From positions 1 through 61,316 of the forward strand of contig JARKOV010000113.1 of NCBI GenBank assembly GCA_029975965.1: a DNA stretch of 61,316 nt. Direction: 5' to 3'. The position numbers and the translations under genes were made by a program. The notes beneath the pieces are model-generated. The model ran no database searches. It was not told where the DNA came from and was given only the letters and a program-made list of their open reading frames with translations. Below are positions 15,938 to 24,233 of this stretch, piece by piece. Within the stretch, counting starts at the first letter, position 1. Each line of letters opens with the position of its first letter. Source of the stretch: Anaerolinea sp. (GTDB lineage Bacteria; Chloroflexota; Anaerolineae; Anaerolineales; Anaerolineaceae).

Positions 15938-17734
15938 ATGCCAACCTCTATCCCCCGCCCCGAATACCCCCGCCCCCAACTTGAGCGCGCCGACTGGCTG
16001 TGCCTGAACGGCGAGTGGCAGTTCGAAATCGACCCCGGCGACTCCGGCCTGGAGCGCGGCTTGCGCGAGCGACCGTTGCAAGGGCGCATAACCGTGCCGT
16101 TTTGCCCCGAGTCGGCGCTTTCGGGCGTCGGCAATACCGACTTTCTCAATGCGGTGTGGTACCGCCGCGAGGTGATCCTGCCGCGCGAGTGGCAGGGTCG
16201 GCGGGTGCTGCTGCACTTCCAGGCGGTCGATTACGACGCCACCGTGTGGGTCAACGGGCAGGAGCTGGCGCGTCACCGCGGCGGCTTTACCCCGATCACC
16301 TGTGACCTGAGCGGCGTGGTCGCGCCGGGTGAGACGGCGACCATCGTGGTGCGCGCCCGCGACGACCACCGCCTGCCCAAGCCGCGCGGCAAGCAGGAAC
16401 GCCAATACGCCAATCACGGCTGCGAATACACCCGCACTACCGGCATCTGGCAGACGGTCTGGCTCGAGCCGGTTGGGGTAGTGCACTTCCAGCGCCCGCG
16501 CATCACCCCTCAGGTCACGCGCAGCCTGTTCCACCTCGAGCTGCCGCTCAGCGCCAACCTGCCCGGCGCCACGGTCACCGCCGTGTTGCGCGACGCGCAG
16601 GGCGAAGTATCCCGCGCCAGCTTCACCCTGGGCGCCGAGAGCACCCCCAGCCTCGACCTGCCCATTCCCCCGCAGCGCCGCCGGCTGTGGGAGCCGGGCG
16701 ACCCGCACCTCTACCAGATCGAGCTCACCCTCGCCTCCCCCGTCGGCGAGATCCTGGACACCGCCCGCAGCTACGCCGGGCTGCGCTCGATCGCGGTGGA
16801 TGGGCTGAAGGTGCTGATCAACGGCAAGCCGGTCTTCCAGCGCCTGGTGCTCGACCAGGGCTACTATCCCGACGGCATCCTCACCGCCCCCACCGACGAA
16901 GCGCTCGTCCAGGATATCCGTCTCGCGATGCAGGCCGGTTTCAACGGCGCGCGGCTGCACCAGAAGGTCTTCGAGGAGCGTTTCCTCTACCACGCCGACC
17001 GCCTGGGCTACCTGGTGTGGGGGGAGTTCCCCGATTGGGGGGTGGGCGGCTTTGGCGCGATGCCCGAGCACCAGCGTCCTACCGCCACCTTCATCACCCA
17101 GTGGCTGGAAGTGCTCGAGCGCGACTATTCGCACCCCGCCATCGTCGGCTGGTGCCCGCTCAACGAGACCTGGCAGGCCATTACCGACCAGCTCACCGCG
17201 CTGGACGAGGTCACCTGGGGCATGTTCCTGGCGACCAAAGCCGCCGACCGCACCCGCCCCGTTCTGGACGCTTCAGGCTATGCGCACCGGGTGCCGCAAG
17301 CCGACATCTACGACTGCCACGATTACGAGCAGGACCCGGCCAAGTTCGCCGCTCACCATTCCGGAACCCGCTCCGGCAAGCCCTTCGTCAACCGGGGCTG
17401 GCCCGAGCCTACTGCAGAATTTTCAATCCCTTACCGCGGGCAGCCGTTCTTCGTCAGCGAGTTCGGCGGCATCTGGTGGAACCCGCGCGCGGCCGAGGGC
17501 GAGGATTCGTGGGGCTACGGCGAGCGGGTCAAGAGCCTGGAGGCGTGGTACGCCCGCTTCGAGGGCCTGTGCAACGTGCTGCTGGATGACCCGGCGATGT
17601 TCGGCTATTGCTATACCCAGCTCACCGACGTCTTCCAGGAGCAAAACGGCATCTTCTATTTCGACCGCAAAGCCAAGTTCGACCTGACCCGCCTGCACGC
17701 CATCCAGACGCGCAAAGCCGCCATCGAGGGTTAA
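15938..17734 (+). CDS. Glycoside hydrolase family 2 (beta-galactosidase/glucuronidase type), cytoplasmic
   Basis: A 598-residue retaining glycosidase. The domain order is the N-terminal jelly roll (LNGEWQFEID, VWYRREVILP, VWVNGQELARHRGGFTPITCDLS), an immunoglobulin-like middle domain (about 185-280), and a TIM barrel with acid/base E410 in CPLNETWQ and nucleophile E508 in FVSEFGG. It is shorter than LacZ and nearer to beta-glucuronidase/uncharacterised GH2 proteins. There is no signal peptide. AAAGGA precedes the ATG. The sugar removed is unknown; glucuronate or galactose from plant oligosaccharides would suit the neighbourhood. It is followed 3 nt later by the M28 peptidase gene. Confidence 0.92.
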   Translation: MPTSIPRPEYPRPQLERADWLCLNGEWQFEIDPGDSGLERGLRERPLQGRITVPFCPESALSGVGNTDFLNAVWYRREVILPREWQGRRVLLHFQAVDYDATVWVNGQELARHRGGFTPITCDLSGVVAPGETATIVVRARDDHRLPKPRGKQERQYANHGCEYTRTTGIWQTVWLEPVGVVHFQRPRITPQVTRSLFHLELPLSANLPGATVTAVLRDAQGEVSRASFTLGAESTPSLDLPIPPQRRRLWEPGDPHLYQIELTLASPVGEILDTARSYAGLRSIAVDGLKVLINGKPVFQRLVLDQGYYPDGILTAPTDEALVQDIRLAMQAGFNGARLHQKVFEERFLYHADRLGYLVWGEFPDWGVGGFGAMPEHQRPTATFITQWLEVLERDYSHPAIVGWCPLNETWQAITDQLTALDEVTWGMFLATKAADRTRPVLDASGYAHRVPQADIYDCHDYEQDPAKFAAHHSGTRSGKPFVNRGWPEPTAEFSIPYRGQPFFVSEFGGIWWNPRAAEGEDSWGYGERVKSLEAWYARFEGLCNVLLDDPAMFGYCYTQLTDVFQEQNGIFYFDRKAKFDLTRLHAIQTRKAAIEG

Positions 17735-17737
17735 GAG

Positions 17738-18925
17738 ATGCCCGCCACCCCCTTCGTCCGCACCTGGTTGGAACACATCCGCGTCCTGGCGGTCGAGATC
17801 GGCCCGCGCGGCTCGACCACCGACGGCGAGCGCCAGGGCGCCGAGTATTGCCGGCGCACCTTTGAGCGCCTGGGATTGCCGCCGGCAGTCGAGACCTTCG
17901 CAAGCGCGCGCTCCATCTTCCTGCCCCATCTGATCGGCAGCCTGATGATGCTGGCGGCTTTCGCCCTTTACCCTTGGGGAGGCCGGCTCACCGCCGCGCT
18001 TGCCTTTCTCATCTCCCTCGTCGCGCTGGTCTCCGAGCTGCAGGAATTGGCCTTTCAAGACAACCTGTTCCGCAAGCTGGTCCCCAAGGGGCAGAGCCAG
18101 AACGTGTTCGCGACAGTTCAACCCGCCGGCGAGCACCGCCGCGACCTGGTCTTGATCGGTCACATCGATACGCAGCGCACACCCTTCATCTTCCGCACGC
18201 CGCAACGGGTCGAGGCGTACAAAGCCTTCACCACCATGGCGTTCGTCACGTTCACCCTGCAAGTGGGATTGTTCCTGCTGGGCGCGATCTTCGCCTGGGA
18301 TTGGGCCTGGCTCGCCGCGATCCCCAGCGCAGCCTGTGCGCTGTTGCTGGCGGCTATCTGCGTCGAGGCCGAGCGCTCGCCGTTCACCGCCGGTGCCAAT
18401 GACAACGCCAGCGCCGTCGGCCTGGTGTTGGCGCTCGCCGAGGAGTTCGCCGTGAAACCGCTGGAGCACACGCGGGTGTGGTGCGTCTGCACCGGCTGCG
18501 AGGAAGTGCAGCATTACGGGGCGATCGACTTCTTCCGGCGGCACCGCCCCCAGATGACCGCGCCGGTCGGCCTGGTTTTCGAGCTGGTCGGCGTCTCCGG
18601 CCCCGGCTGGCTGACCCAGGAGGGCATCATCGTGCCGTTCCGCTCCGACCCCGGCCTGGTGCGCCTGGCAGAGCGGCTGGCTGGTGAGCATCCAGAGTGG
18701 GAGGCTTACCCGGTCCAGATCAGCGGCGGGAACAGCGAGCTGGCCGATTGCTTTCGCGCCAACGTGCCGGCGATCACCCTCTTTGGGCTGACCCGCAGCG
18801 GAGAAGCGCCCTACTGGCACGTCGCAGCCGACACCTTCGACAAGATCAAGCCGTCGGTGATGGAAAAGACTTACGCCCTCACCCGTGCGATGATCGCCGA
18901 GATCGACCGCGACGGGATCCATTAA
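17738..18925 (+). CDS. M28-family metallopeptidase with membrane segments
   Basis: A 395-residue protein with a zinc-aminopeptidase domain interrupted by hydrophobic helices. Metal and catalytic motifs of M28 are present in order: GHIDTQ (His/Asp), GANDNASAVG (bridging Asp), GCEEV (general base and Glu ligand), and a final WHVAADTFDKI (His). Helices at about 65-105 and 165-205 flank the first metal motif, so the active domain is probably membrane-anchored. The usual bridging ligand in FEL-type strands is less clear. Neighbours are GH2 and URO-D proteins; no peptide-uptake gene is near. It ends at a bidirectional terminator. Confidence 0.85.
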   Translation: MPATPFVRTWLEHIRVLAVEIGPRGSTTDGERQGAEYCRRTFERLGLPPAVETFASARSIFLPHLIGSLMMLAAFALYPWGGRLTAALAFLISLVALVSELQELAFQDNLFRKLVPKGQSQNVFATVQPAGEHRRDLVLIGHIDTQRTPFIFRTPQRVEAYKAFTTMAFVTFTLQVGLFLLGAIFAWDWAWLAAIPSAACALLLAAICVEAERSPFTAGANDNASAVGLVLALAEEFAVKPLEHTRVWCVCTGCEEVQHYGAIDFFRRHRPQMTAPVGLVFELVGVSGPGWLTQEGIIVPFRSDPGLVRLAERLAGEHPEWEAYPVQISGGNSELADCFRANVPAITLFGLTRSGEAPYWHVAADTFDKIKPSVMEKTYALTRAMIAEIDRDGIH

Positions 18926-18928
18926 AAT

Positions 18929-18958
18929 AAAATCGGGCGGATGGCGCCGCCCGATTTT
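18929..18958. terminator. Bidirectional terminator between M28 and ferritin genes
   Basis: A perfect 12-bp stem AAAATCGGGCGG / CCGCCCGATTTT with a 6-nt loop, carrying A and T runs on both sides, lies 4 bp after the M28 stop and 15 bp before the ferritin stop. It can terminate both convergent transcripts. Confidence 0.9.
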
Positions 18959-18972
18959 CGATCCAGCGTATT

Positions 18973-19461
18973 TTACTCCCTGCGCGCCAGCAAGCCATTG
19001 ATCTGGAACAGGGCATTGGTCGAGTCGCCGGCCATTTTCAACCACTCGACGATCTGTGTGGCGTTTTTCTCCTCCTCCACCTGTTCCTTGACGAACCAAT
19101 CCAGGAATTGCTGGCTGGCGTAATCGCTATCTTTGACCGCGATGCTGTAGAGCAAATTGATCCGCGCGGTCACCTTCTGCTCGTGTTTGAGCACTTCCTC
19201 GAAAACCTCCAGGTGCGAGCCAAAGCTGGCAGGCGGCTTCTCGATGGTCTGCAAGACCACCTTTCCGCCGCGGTCGTGAATGTATTCGAAGAACTTCATC
19301 GCGTGTTCTTGCTCTTCCGCGGCTTGTTTGCCCATCCAGCCGGCGAAACCGCCCCAGTTGGCCTCATCGAAATGCGCCGACATCGCCAGGTAAAGATAGG
19401 CGGAATACAGCTCGTGCATGATCTGGTTGTTCATCTCGTCCAGCAAGTTCTTACTGAGCAT
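18973..19461 (-). CDS. ftnA: Non-haem ferritin
   Basis: A 162-residue iron-storage ferritin. Ferroxidase ligands of the FtnA type are evident: the glutamate in NNQIMHELYSAYLYL, the EEQEHAMKFFEYI motif (E, E and H), and the later EEVLKHEQKVT and VKEQVEEEKNATQIV helices, which make up a four-helix bundle plus the short fifth helix. It oxidises and stores iron in the cytoplasm as a 24-mer. The ATG at 19461 is taken as start because AAGGAG is spaced 6 nt from it; the in-frame TTG two codons earlier overlaps that site. It has a good promoter and stands as a single gene. Confidence 0.96.
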   Translation of the reverse strand: MLSKNLLDEMNNQIMHELYSAYLYLAMSAHFDEANWGGFAGWMGKQAAEEQEHAMKFFEYIHDRGGKVVLQTIEKPPASFGSHLEVFEEVLKHEQKVTARINLLYSIAVKDSDYASQQFLDWFVKEQVEEEKNATQIVEWLKMAGDSTNALFQINGLLARRE

Positions 19462-19527
19462 CGTCAACTCCTTTGCGTGATTTGTGTGGATGCAGTTGGT
19501 GTGAGCGATCGATTGCCCACCTGTTTA

Positions 19528-19555
19528 ATTATAGATTGTTTCTCAACTTAGGCAA
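19528..19555 (-). promoter_or_regulatory. Ferritin promoter
   Basis: TTGCCT (19555-19550), 16-bp spacer, TATAAT (19533-19528), reading leftward. Transcription should begin near 19521, about 60 nt before the start codon. No iron-box palindrome is obvious. Confidence 0.75.
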
Positions 19556-19575
19556 GTTTTCGCGCCACATAAACA

Positions 19576-21960
19576 TCAATCGAACTTATACAACTGGTTG
19601 ACCGCCAGCACGGTGAAGACGTAGGTGGCTGCTCCGCCGATCACGTACTCCTTTTGCTGCCATAACCAGGGATAGGGATCGAGCAGCTCAGGGTAATTGG
19701 GGCGAATCAGCGCCGGACCCGAAACCACCCCGCCGGGCTGGTAGGTCCAATCGGCGCGGTTGATCCCGTAGGCCACCGTCAGCGATTTTGCGCCCACCCC
19801 GGAGGCCAGCGAGGCGTTGGAAACGGGATGGCAACCCAGGATGTAGCCCAGCACTGCCGCCACCCATTCCGGCTTGACCAGGTCCGGGAAGGCGCGGGAA
19901 AAGAAATAGTGGTCCACCGCCCGGTTGAGCAGCGACCAGCCGACACCCCAGATAGGACCTTGCTTGCGCCAGGTCGCAGCCGAATAGGGCACGCCAAACG
20001 GATTCTGCGCCGCTTCATCGGCGGTATGCGCGGCGTAAGCCGCCACCGCCTCGCGGACGCGCCGCTGGAACTCCTCGTCAGCGACCTGCGGCAGCGCCCG
20101 CACCACCGCCCAACCGACCGCGCCGATCTGTTCGACGATCCGCTCGACCAGCCCGAGCAAGCGCGACCGGTAAATGCCCTCGCCGGTGGTGATCAGCAGC
20201 TCAGCCGTGGCAGTGACTTCGGCCAGGTCGTGGCGCGGCCCGACGTAGCAGTTCGGCGCCACCTGCGCCTCGTGCTCCTGCTCGAACTGCCAGGCCTTGC
20301 GCGCCGTCTCCAGGCATTCCTGCGCCAGCGCATCGTTCCAGCCCTTGAGCACCCGGCTGGAAGCGGCCAGCGCAGCCGCCACCTGGTATTCCAGGGTGGT
20401 GTGGCGGTGGGTGAAGACCCACCGGTCGTCGGAGCCTTCTCCCGGGGTGACGCGGTTGTCGGTCAGCAGCGAGATCTCGCCCAACTGTTTGTACTGTTCC
20501 AGGCTGTTTTCGATGATGCCGATGAAACTGTGACCCGACACACGGTAGCCGGAAAGTAAATTGAGCGCGCCGTGCTCCACCTGCTGGACGATATCCGGCA
20601 CCCCGTCGGGCAGGTGCATCACCACCAAGCGGCGGGCCTGGTCGACCGTCGTCTGGTCCGAATCGACGCCAAACGCCTCGCGCGCCAGCGCCAGTATGTG
20701 GGTGGTGTGCGCCTGCGAGCCGGCCGCCAGGTCGAAATCGCCTGCATCGTGCCAGCCGCCCACGTCCAACCCGGGGATGTGCTCGTACGGCCCGAACTGC
20801 GTCTCGGTCGTCTCGCGCTGGGCGTAGCTGTCGAAATGCTGGTGGTGCAGCGGCGCCTGGATCGCGTCGTCCAGGTGACAGGCGGCGTGCCAGATGCGCG
20901 CCACCTCGCGCACCTCCACGTGACACATCTGCGCCGGAAGGTATTGCTCCAGCGTCGGCTGCCAGACATCCCGCTCGTAGACCTGCGAGTCGATCACGAA
21001 CGGCTCGCTGCGCTGGTTTTCGTACTCCAGGCGGTACAGGCCCGGCTCGCGCACCTCGCTGAAATCGAAGCGCGCATAGTGGAAGCACAGGTATTCGCCC
21101 CACAGCTCGAGGTTGGCGCGCTTGACCAACTGTTCCTCATTGGGTGTCAACCGCACCAGTCGCGCCTCCCCCGGCCGGTCGACCTGCGCATCCAGCTCGA
21201 TGACCGCGATTTTGGGCTGCCCCGGCAGGTAGCCCACCTGCGAGAAACCGATCACCGGCTCTCGCCGCCAATCGGGGTCCACTGCGGGGAGCACACGCCA
21301 TTCGAGCGCTTTGCCCTTCACCCTGCCCGGCAGCACCCCGCGCACGACGAACCAGCCGTTCTGCGCGTACGCTCGCCCGTCCAGCAGGGCAAGCTCACCC
21401 TGCAGCGCCCGGATGACCAACCGGCTGCCCGGATCCTCAGGGGTCAGCACCAGCTCGCGCCCAACGGCCAGCGGCTCCGGTTCCAGCTCGCCTCGCTCGC
21501 CGGGGCGCATGGCGGCGTTGAACTGGCGCGGAAATATCCCCGCTCTGCCGTCCATGAAAAAGGCCTTGCCCATGTAGGCAGAGGGCATCAGCTCGAGGTT
21601 GAATCCAGCCCGCCCGACCCAGGCTTCCGGGAGCTGCTCGGAGAGCTCCACCTCCAGGCGCAGCGCGTCCCCTTCGGGAGCAAGGCGCACGGTGTAACCG
21701 ATGCCTGCCTGCTCGTACATGCAACTCACCCGCAGGCCCGTGCCGCCGCTCTCCATCAGGCGCGCTCCGTTTTGGGGCAGCACGTCCCACTGGTCGGCAG
21801 CCGGCACCAGGCGCAAATTGCCGTTGCCCGCCACGCGCTCGCCACGCTGCAGGATCTCAAAACCGCCTTGCTTGCCTTCTTCGTACACGTTGTGAAAGAA
21901 GAGCACAGCCGCGCCAGGCGCTTCGTATGCTTCGTAAGGGGATAACTTCCAGGGGGTCAT
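19576..21960 (-). CDS. Glycoside hydrolase family 9 protein, cytoplasmic
   Basis: A 794-residue endoglucanase/exo-glucosaminidase-type GH9. About 260 N-terminal residues have no recognised domain. Next comes the CelD-type Ig domain (IGFSQVGYLPGQPKIAVIELD to PFVIDSQVYE), then an alpha/alpha-barrel with the catalytic base motif GLDVGGWHDAGDFD and a C-terminal KEYVIGGAATYVFTVLAVNQL where GH9 enzymes place the acid glutamate. No signal peptide is present, which is unusual for cellulases and favours action on imported oligosaccharides. The -10 box TATAAT at 22005-22000 probably drives it. Substrate could be beta-glucan, xyloglucan or amino sugar oligomers. Confidence 0.87.
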   Translation of the reverse strand: MTPWKLSPYEAYEAPGAAVLFFHNVYEEGKQGGFEILQRGERVAGNGNLRLVPAADQWDVLPQNGARLMESGGTGLRVSCMYEQAGIGYTVRLAPEGDALRLEVELSEQLPEAWVGRAGFNLELMPSAYMGKAFFMDGRAGIFPRQFNAAMRPGERGELEPEPLAVGRELVLTPEDPGSRLVIRALQGELALLDGRAYAQNGWFVVRGVLPGRVKGKALEWRVLPAVDPDWRREPVIGFSQVGYLPGQPKIAVIELDAQVDRPGEARLVRLTPNEEQLVKRANLELWGEYLCFHYARFDFSEVREPGLYRLEYENQRSEPFVIDSQVYERDVWQPTLEQYLPAQMCHVEVREVARIWHAACHLDDAIQAPLHHQHFDSYAQRETTETQFGPYEHIPGLDVGGWHDAGDFDLAAGSQAHTTHILALAREAFGVDSDQTTVDQARRLVVMHLPDGVPDIVQQVEHGALNLLSGYRVSGHSFIGIIENSLEQYKQLGEISLLTDNRVTPGEGSDDRWVFTHRHTTLEYQVAAALAASSRVLKGWNDALAQECLETARKAWQFEQEHEAQVAPNCYVGPRHDLAEVTATAELLITTGEGIYRSRLLGLVERIVEQIGAVGWAVVRALPQVADEEFQRRVREAVAAYAAHTADEAAQNPFGVPYSAATWRKQGPIWGVGWSLLNRAVDHYFFSRAFPDLVKPEWVAAVLGYILGCHPVSNASLASGVGAKSLTVAYGINRADWTYQPGGVVSGPALIRPNYPELLDPYPWLWQQKEYVIGGAATYVFTVLAVNQLYKFD

Positions 21961-21999
21961 TGCGTTTCCTTTGGTCGATGATGGATTGTAGCTACCGAC

Positions 22000-22005
22000 A
22001 TTATA
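22000..22005 (-). promoter_or_regulatory. -10 box upstream of the GH9 gene
   Basis: TATAAT reading leftward, 39 bp before the GH9 ATG, with no convincing -35. The gap to the HIT gene stop (22041) is short, so this is the only space for a GH9 promoter. Confidence 0.55.
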
Positions 22006-22040
22006 CCGGCGAGCTCAGCCTGGCAGGCATTGCCTTCAGG

Positions 22041-22478
22041 TTAACGCACGCCATCGGAATGGAGAGCAGAGCGGATGAGATCCGCCAGCTCATCCAGGCT
22101 GACGCGTGGGGCTTCCTTGCCGTAGTGCGGGCCGAAGCGGAAGCCGAAACCGTCACCGGAGAAACGGGGAATGACGTGCAGGTGCACGTGAAAAACATCC
22201 TGACCTGCCGCCGAGCCATCGGCGAGGAAAAAATTGACCCCCTCACAGCGGATGCCGGTCTGCGGCAGAGAAAGGGCAATTTTCTGCGCCATCCGGAACA
22301 ACTGCGCCCCATCCTGCGGGTCCAGCCCGGCGAGGTTGGCGGCATGTCGGCGCGGCACGACCAGGACATGCCCCGGGTTGACCGGCATAATGTCCATAAA
22401 AGCCGCACATACCTCATCTTCGCAGACAAAACTGCCCGGCGCGCGTCGCGCTACGATCTCGCAGAAGATGCAGCTCAT
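22041..22478 (-). CDS. HIT-family nucleotide hydrolase/transferase
   Basis: A 145-residue histidine-triad protein of the HINT/Fhit kind that hydrolyses nucleoside phosphoramidates or dinucleotides. Key residues are CIFCEIV at the N-terminus (zinc-binding Cys pair), DIMPVNPGHVLVVPRRH, and the catalytic histidine triad DVFHVHLHVIPR. The length is normal. It lies 11 bp downstream of the small membrane protein gene and is probably translated from the same mRNA; its own ribosome binding site is weak. Confidence 0.93.
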   Translation of the reverse strand: MSCIFCEIVARRAPGSFVCEDEVCAAFMDIMPVNPGHVLVVPRRHAANLAGLDPQDGAQLFRMAQKIALSLPQTGIRCEGVNFFLADGSAAGQDVFHVHLHVIPRFSGDGFGFRFGPHYGKEAPRVSLDELADLIRSALHSDGVR

Positions 22479-22489
22479 TTCATCGCGGC

Positions 22490-22729
22490 CTACAGCGTCA
22501 GCAGCGCGAACACACCGATGACCGCCAGCACGGTCAGCGCGATAACGATGTACGCCAGCACGTTCAAGCGGCGCAGCATCACCTCCTGGATATCTACGGT
22601 CACCCGCATGAACTCGTACATCTTTTGCACGAATTCATCCTGGGTGCCCTTCATCTTCGCCATGAGCGCCACCTGCTCTGCCAGGAGTTGTTCGCTCGAT
22701 GGATTGGTTCCACCTGGTTGTTCAGACAT
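22490..22729 (-). CDS. Small coiled-coil membrane protein
   Basis: A 79-residue protein with a polar Gln/Glu-rich helical N-terminal half (LLAEQVALMAKMKGTQDEFVQKMYEFM) and one C-terminal membrane helix (VLAYIVIALTVLAVIGVFALL). Topology suggests a tail-anchored protein facing the cytoplasm. No family is recognised. The ATG at 22729 is favoured by GGAGG 9 nt upstream; a -10 TATAAT lies at 22765-22760. It is co-transcribed with the HIT gene. Confidence 0.75.
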   Translation of the reverse strand: MSEQPGGTNPSSEQLLAEQVALMAKMKGTQDEFVQKMYEFMRVTVDIQEVMLRRLNVLAYIVIALTVLAVIGVFALLTL

Positions 22730-22759
22730 CGGAAACCTCCACACAATTTGGATAATCTA

Positions 22760-22765
22760 ATTATA
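22760..22765 (-). promoter_or_regulatory. -10 box of the small membrane protein/HIT operon
   Basis: TATAAT reading leftward, 30 bp before the ATG at 22729. It leaves a leader of about 25 nt that contains the GGAGG ribosome site. The -35 region is weak. Confidence 0.55.
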
Positions 22766-22897
22766 CTTACTCTACAACAGCTCCGGCATGCATCGCGGTT
22801 GGCTCCAGCGCAGCTCGCTGACCGGTCTGAGGCCTGACCGAATTTGCCCATGGTGTAATTTTATTGAAACACCATCCATTTACCTACAGGAGCCGGT

Positions 22898-23272
22898 ATG
22901 ACTCTCCAACTGGATACCACGATCGTGTTTGTCGCCAACATGCAGCGCGCGCTGGATTTCTACACCCGCCTGCTGGGCCTGGAGGCGGTCTCAACCTCGG
23001 ATCATTGGAGCCTGCTCAATGCGGCTTCACAGACGAAATTGGCGTTGCACTACACGGCGGAGTCGCGCCTGGGCACCACCGATTCGCCGACCCTCCCCGC
23101 CGGTCATGTTCAGCTCACCTTTCGTCTCAACGGAATCGACGCGCTCTGCGCCAGCCTGCACGCTCAGGGCGTCAAAATTACCGGACCGATGGACATTCCC
23201 GATATTGGCTTGCGCGTGGCTTACCTGCGTGACCCAGACGGCACCGCGCTCCAGTTGGTTGAGCAGATTTAG
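22898..23272 (+). CDS. VOC-superfamily (glyoxalase/bleomycin-resistance-like) protein
   Basis: A 124-residue vicinal-oxygen-chelate fold protein with the paired beta-alpha-beta-beta-beta modules: TTIVFVANMQRALDFYTRLLGLEAV, then HVQLTFRLNGIDALCASLHAQGV and LRVAYLRDPDGTALQLVEQ. The usual metal positions are partly present (a Glu near the C-terminus), so it could be a lyase, dioxygenase or binding protein. AGGAG 8 nt upstream fixes the start. It is convergent with the methyltransferase gene (13-bp gap). Confidence 0.88.
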   Translation: MTLQLDTTIVFVANMQRALDFYTRLLGLEAVSTSDHWSLLNAASQTKLALHYTAESRLGTTDSPTLPAGHVQLTFRLNGIDALCASLHAQGVKITGPMDIPDIGLRVAYLRDPDGTALQLVEQI

Positions 23273-23285
23273 AGCTTTTCTTCTT

Positions 23286-24071
23286 TCAGACCTGCTTCCA
23301 ATACTTGCGCTTCAGCCCATCGCCCGGTTCTTCGAAGCTGGCGAAGGAAAACCCCTGCCGCACGAGGAAACGGTGCGCTTCATCCTCGCTGTTTTGGTTG
23401 GTACCCGGGCAGAATACGAGCCATCCGCCCGGGCGGGTGACGCGCGCCATTTCGGCGTATTCCTGCTCAGGCTGGTCGCCAAACACGTGCCCAGCCATGC
23501 AGATGTCGGCAAAGGAATCTTCCAGAGGAATTTCGGTAACCAATCCGTCCAGAGTAAAGACGTTGGGCAGTCCCCGCGCCCGCGCCTTCTCGCGGATGAA
23601 GCGCCGCAGGTTCTCGACCGGCTCAACGCAATAAACATCGCGCGCTAACGGAGCCACAGCCAGCGCCAACCGGCCTGTCCCGGCGCCCACATCGATCACC
23701 ACCTTCTCGTGGAAGTCCACCATGCCGGTCAAGACCAAGTCGTCCCAACGGGTGAAAGGCAGCCGGTCGTAAAGAGCCGGGTCGAGGGCGTACACCAGCA
23801 GATCGTTGACTGAGCGCAAAATAACCCGCTCCGCCGCGCGGACCTGCGCCTCATCCGCCCCCGCTGCCGCCTGGCGGAGCACAGCGTCCAGCCAGGCGGA
23901 AATGGCCGGATTTTTGTGGCGCATGAACCACTCCACCGCCGGGTTAGCGCGCAGCGCGATCGCCAGCTCAGGCTCCGGCAGCCAGCCGGGCAGCCAGCCA
24001 AGCTGCACCCGCTCGAGCAGGAGCAGCGCGTTGAAAGACAGGTCGTCCACATCGATCCAGTTCAAGGACAT
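23286..24071 (-). CDS. Class I SAM-dependent methyltransferase
   Basis: A 261-residue protein. The Rossmann-like SAM site is in the second half: VVIDVGAGTGRLALAVAP (motif I), VYCVEPVENLRRF (motif II acid), LPNVFTLDGLVTEIPLEDSFADICMAGHVFGD and VTRPGGWLVFCPG. About 105 N-terminal residues are helical and without a known domain. The substrate is unknown. A single gene. Confidence 0.88.
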   Translation of the reverse strand: MSLNWIDVDDLSFNALLLLERVQLGWLPGWLPEPELAIALRANPAVEWFMRHKNPAISAWLDAVLRQAAAGADEAQVRAAERVILRSVNDLLVYALDPALYDRLPFTRWDDLVLTGMVDFHEKVVIDVGAGTGRLALAVAPLARDVYCVEPVENLRRFIREKARARGLPNVFTLDGLVTEIPLEDSFADICMAGHVFGDQPEQEYAEMARVTRPGGWLVFCPGTNQNSEDEAHRFLVRQGFSFASFEEPGDGLKRKYWKQV

Positions 24072-24139
24072 CGTTGAGTGTTCCTCCGTTCGTACGGGAG
24101 ATAGAGCCCAACCGCACCGGGCGATCCCCCGCTATCCAG

Positions 24140-24145
24140 TATAAT
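24140..24145 (+). promoter_or_regulatory. -10 box of the SIS gene
   Basis: TATAAT in CCAGTATAATTC, 88 bp before the start of the SIS gene. The leader of about 80 nt has no hairpin that resembles the glmS ribozyme. Confidence 0.5.
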
Positions 24146-24233
24146 TCAAGCAGGCACACCTCACCGCAAGATCGAGGAGCTCCCGCTCCATTCACACGCA
24201 ACCGCCAGGTGTGCGCCAGCAAAGGACGGTGAT

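Noticed and set aside
17423..19099. Long open frame (558 codons) on the minus strand
   Set aside because: It lies opposite the GH2 and M28 genes, whose active-site motifs are intact.
22864..23232. Alternative frame for the VOC protein
   Set aside because: The translation is not VOC-like and the ribosome site fits the frame starting at 22898.
24146..24233. glmS ribozyme in the leader of the SIS gene
   Set aside because: The leader is about 80 nt and lacks the double-pseudoknot sequence; the protein also lacks the glutaminase half.
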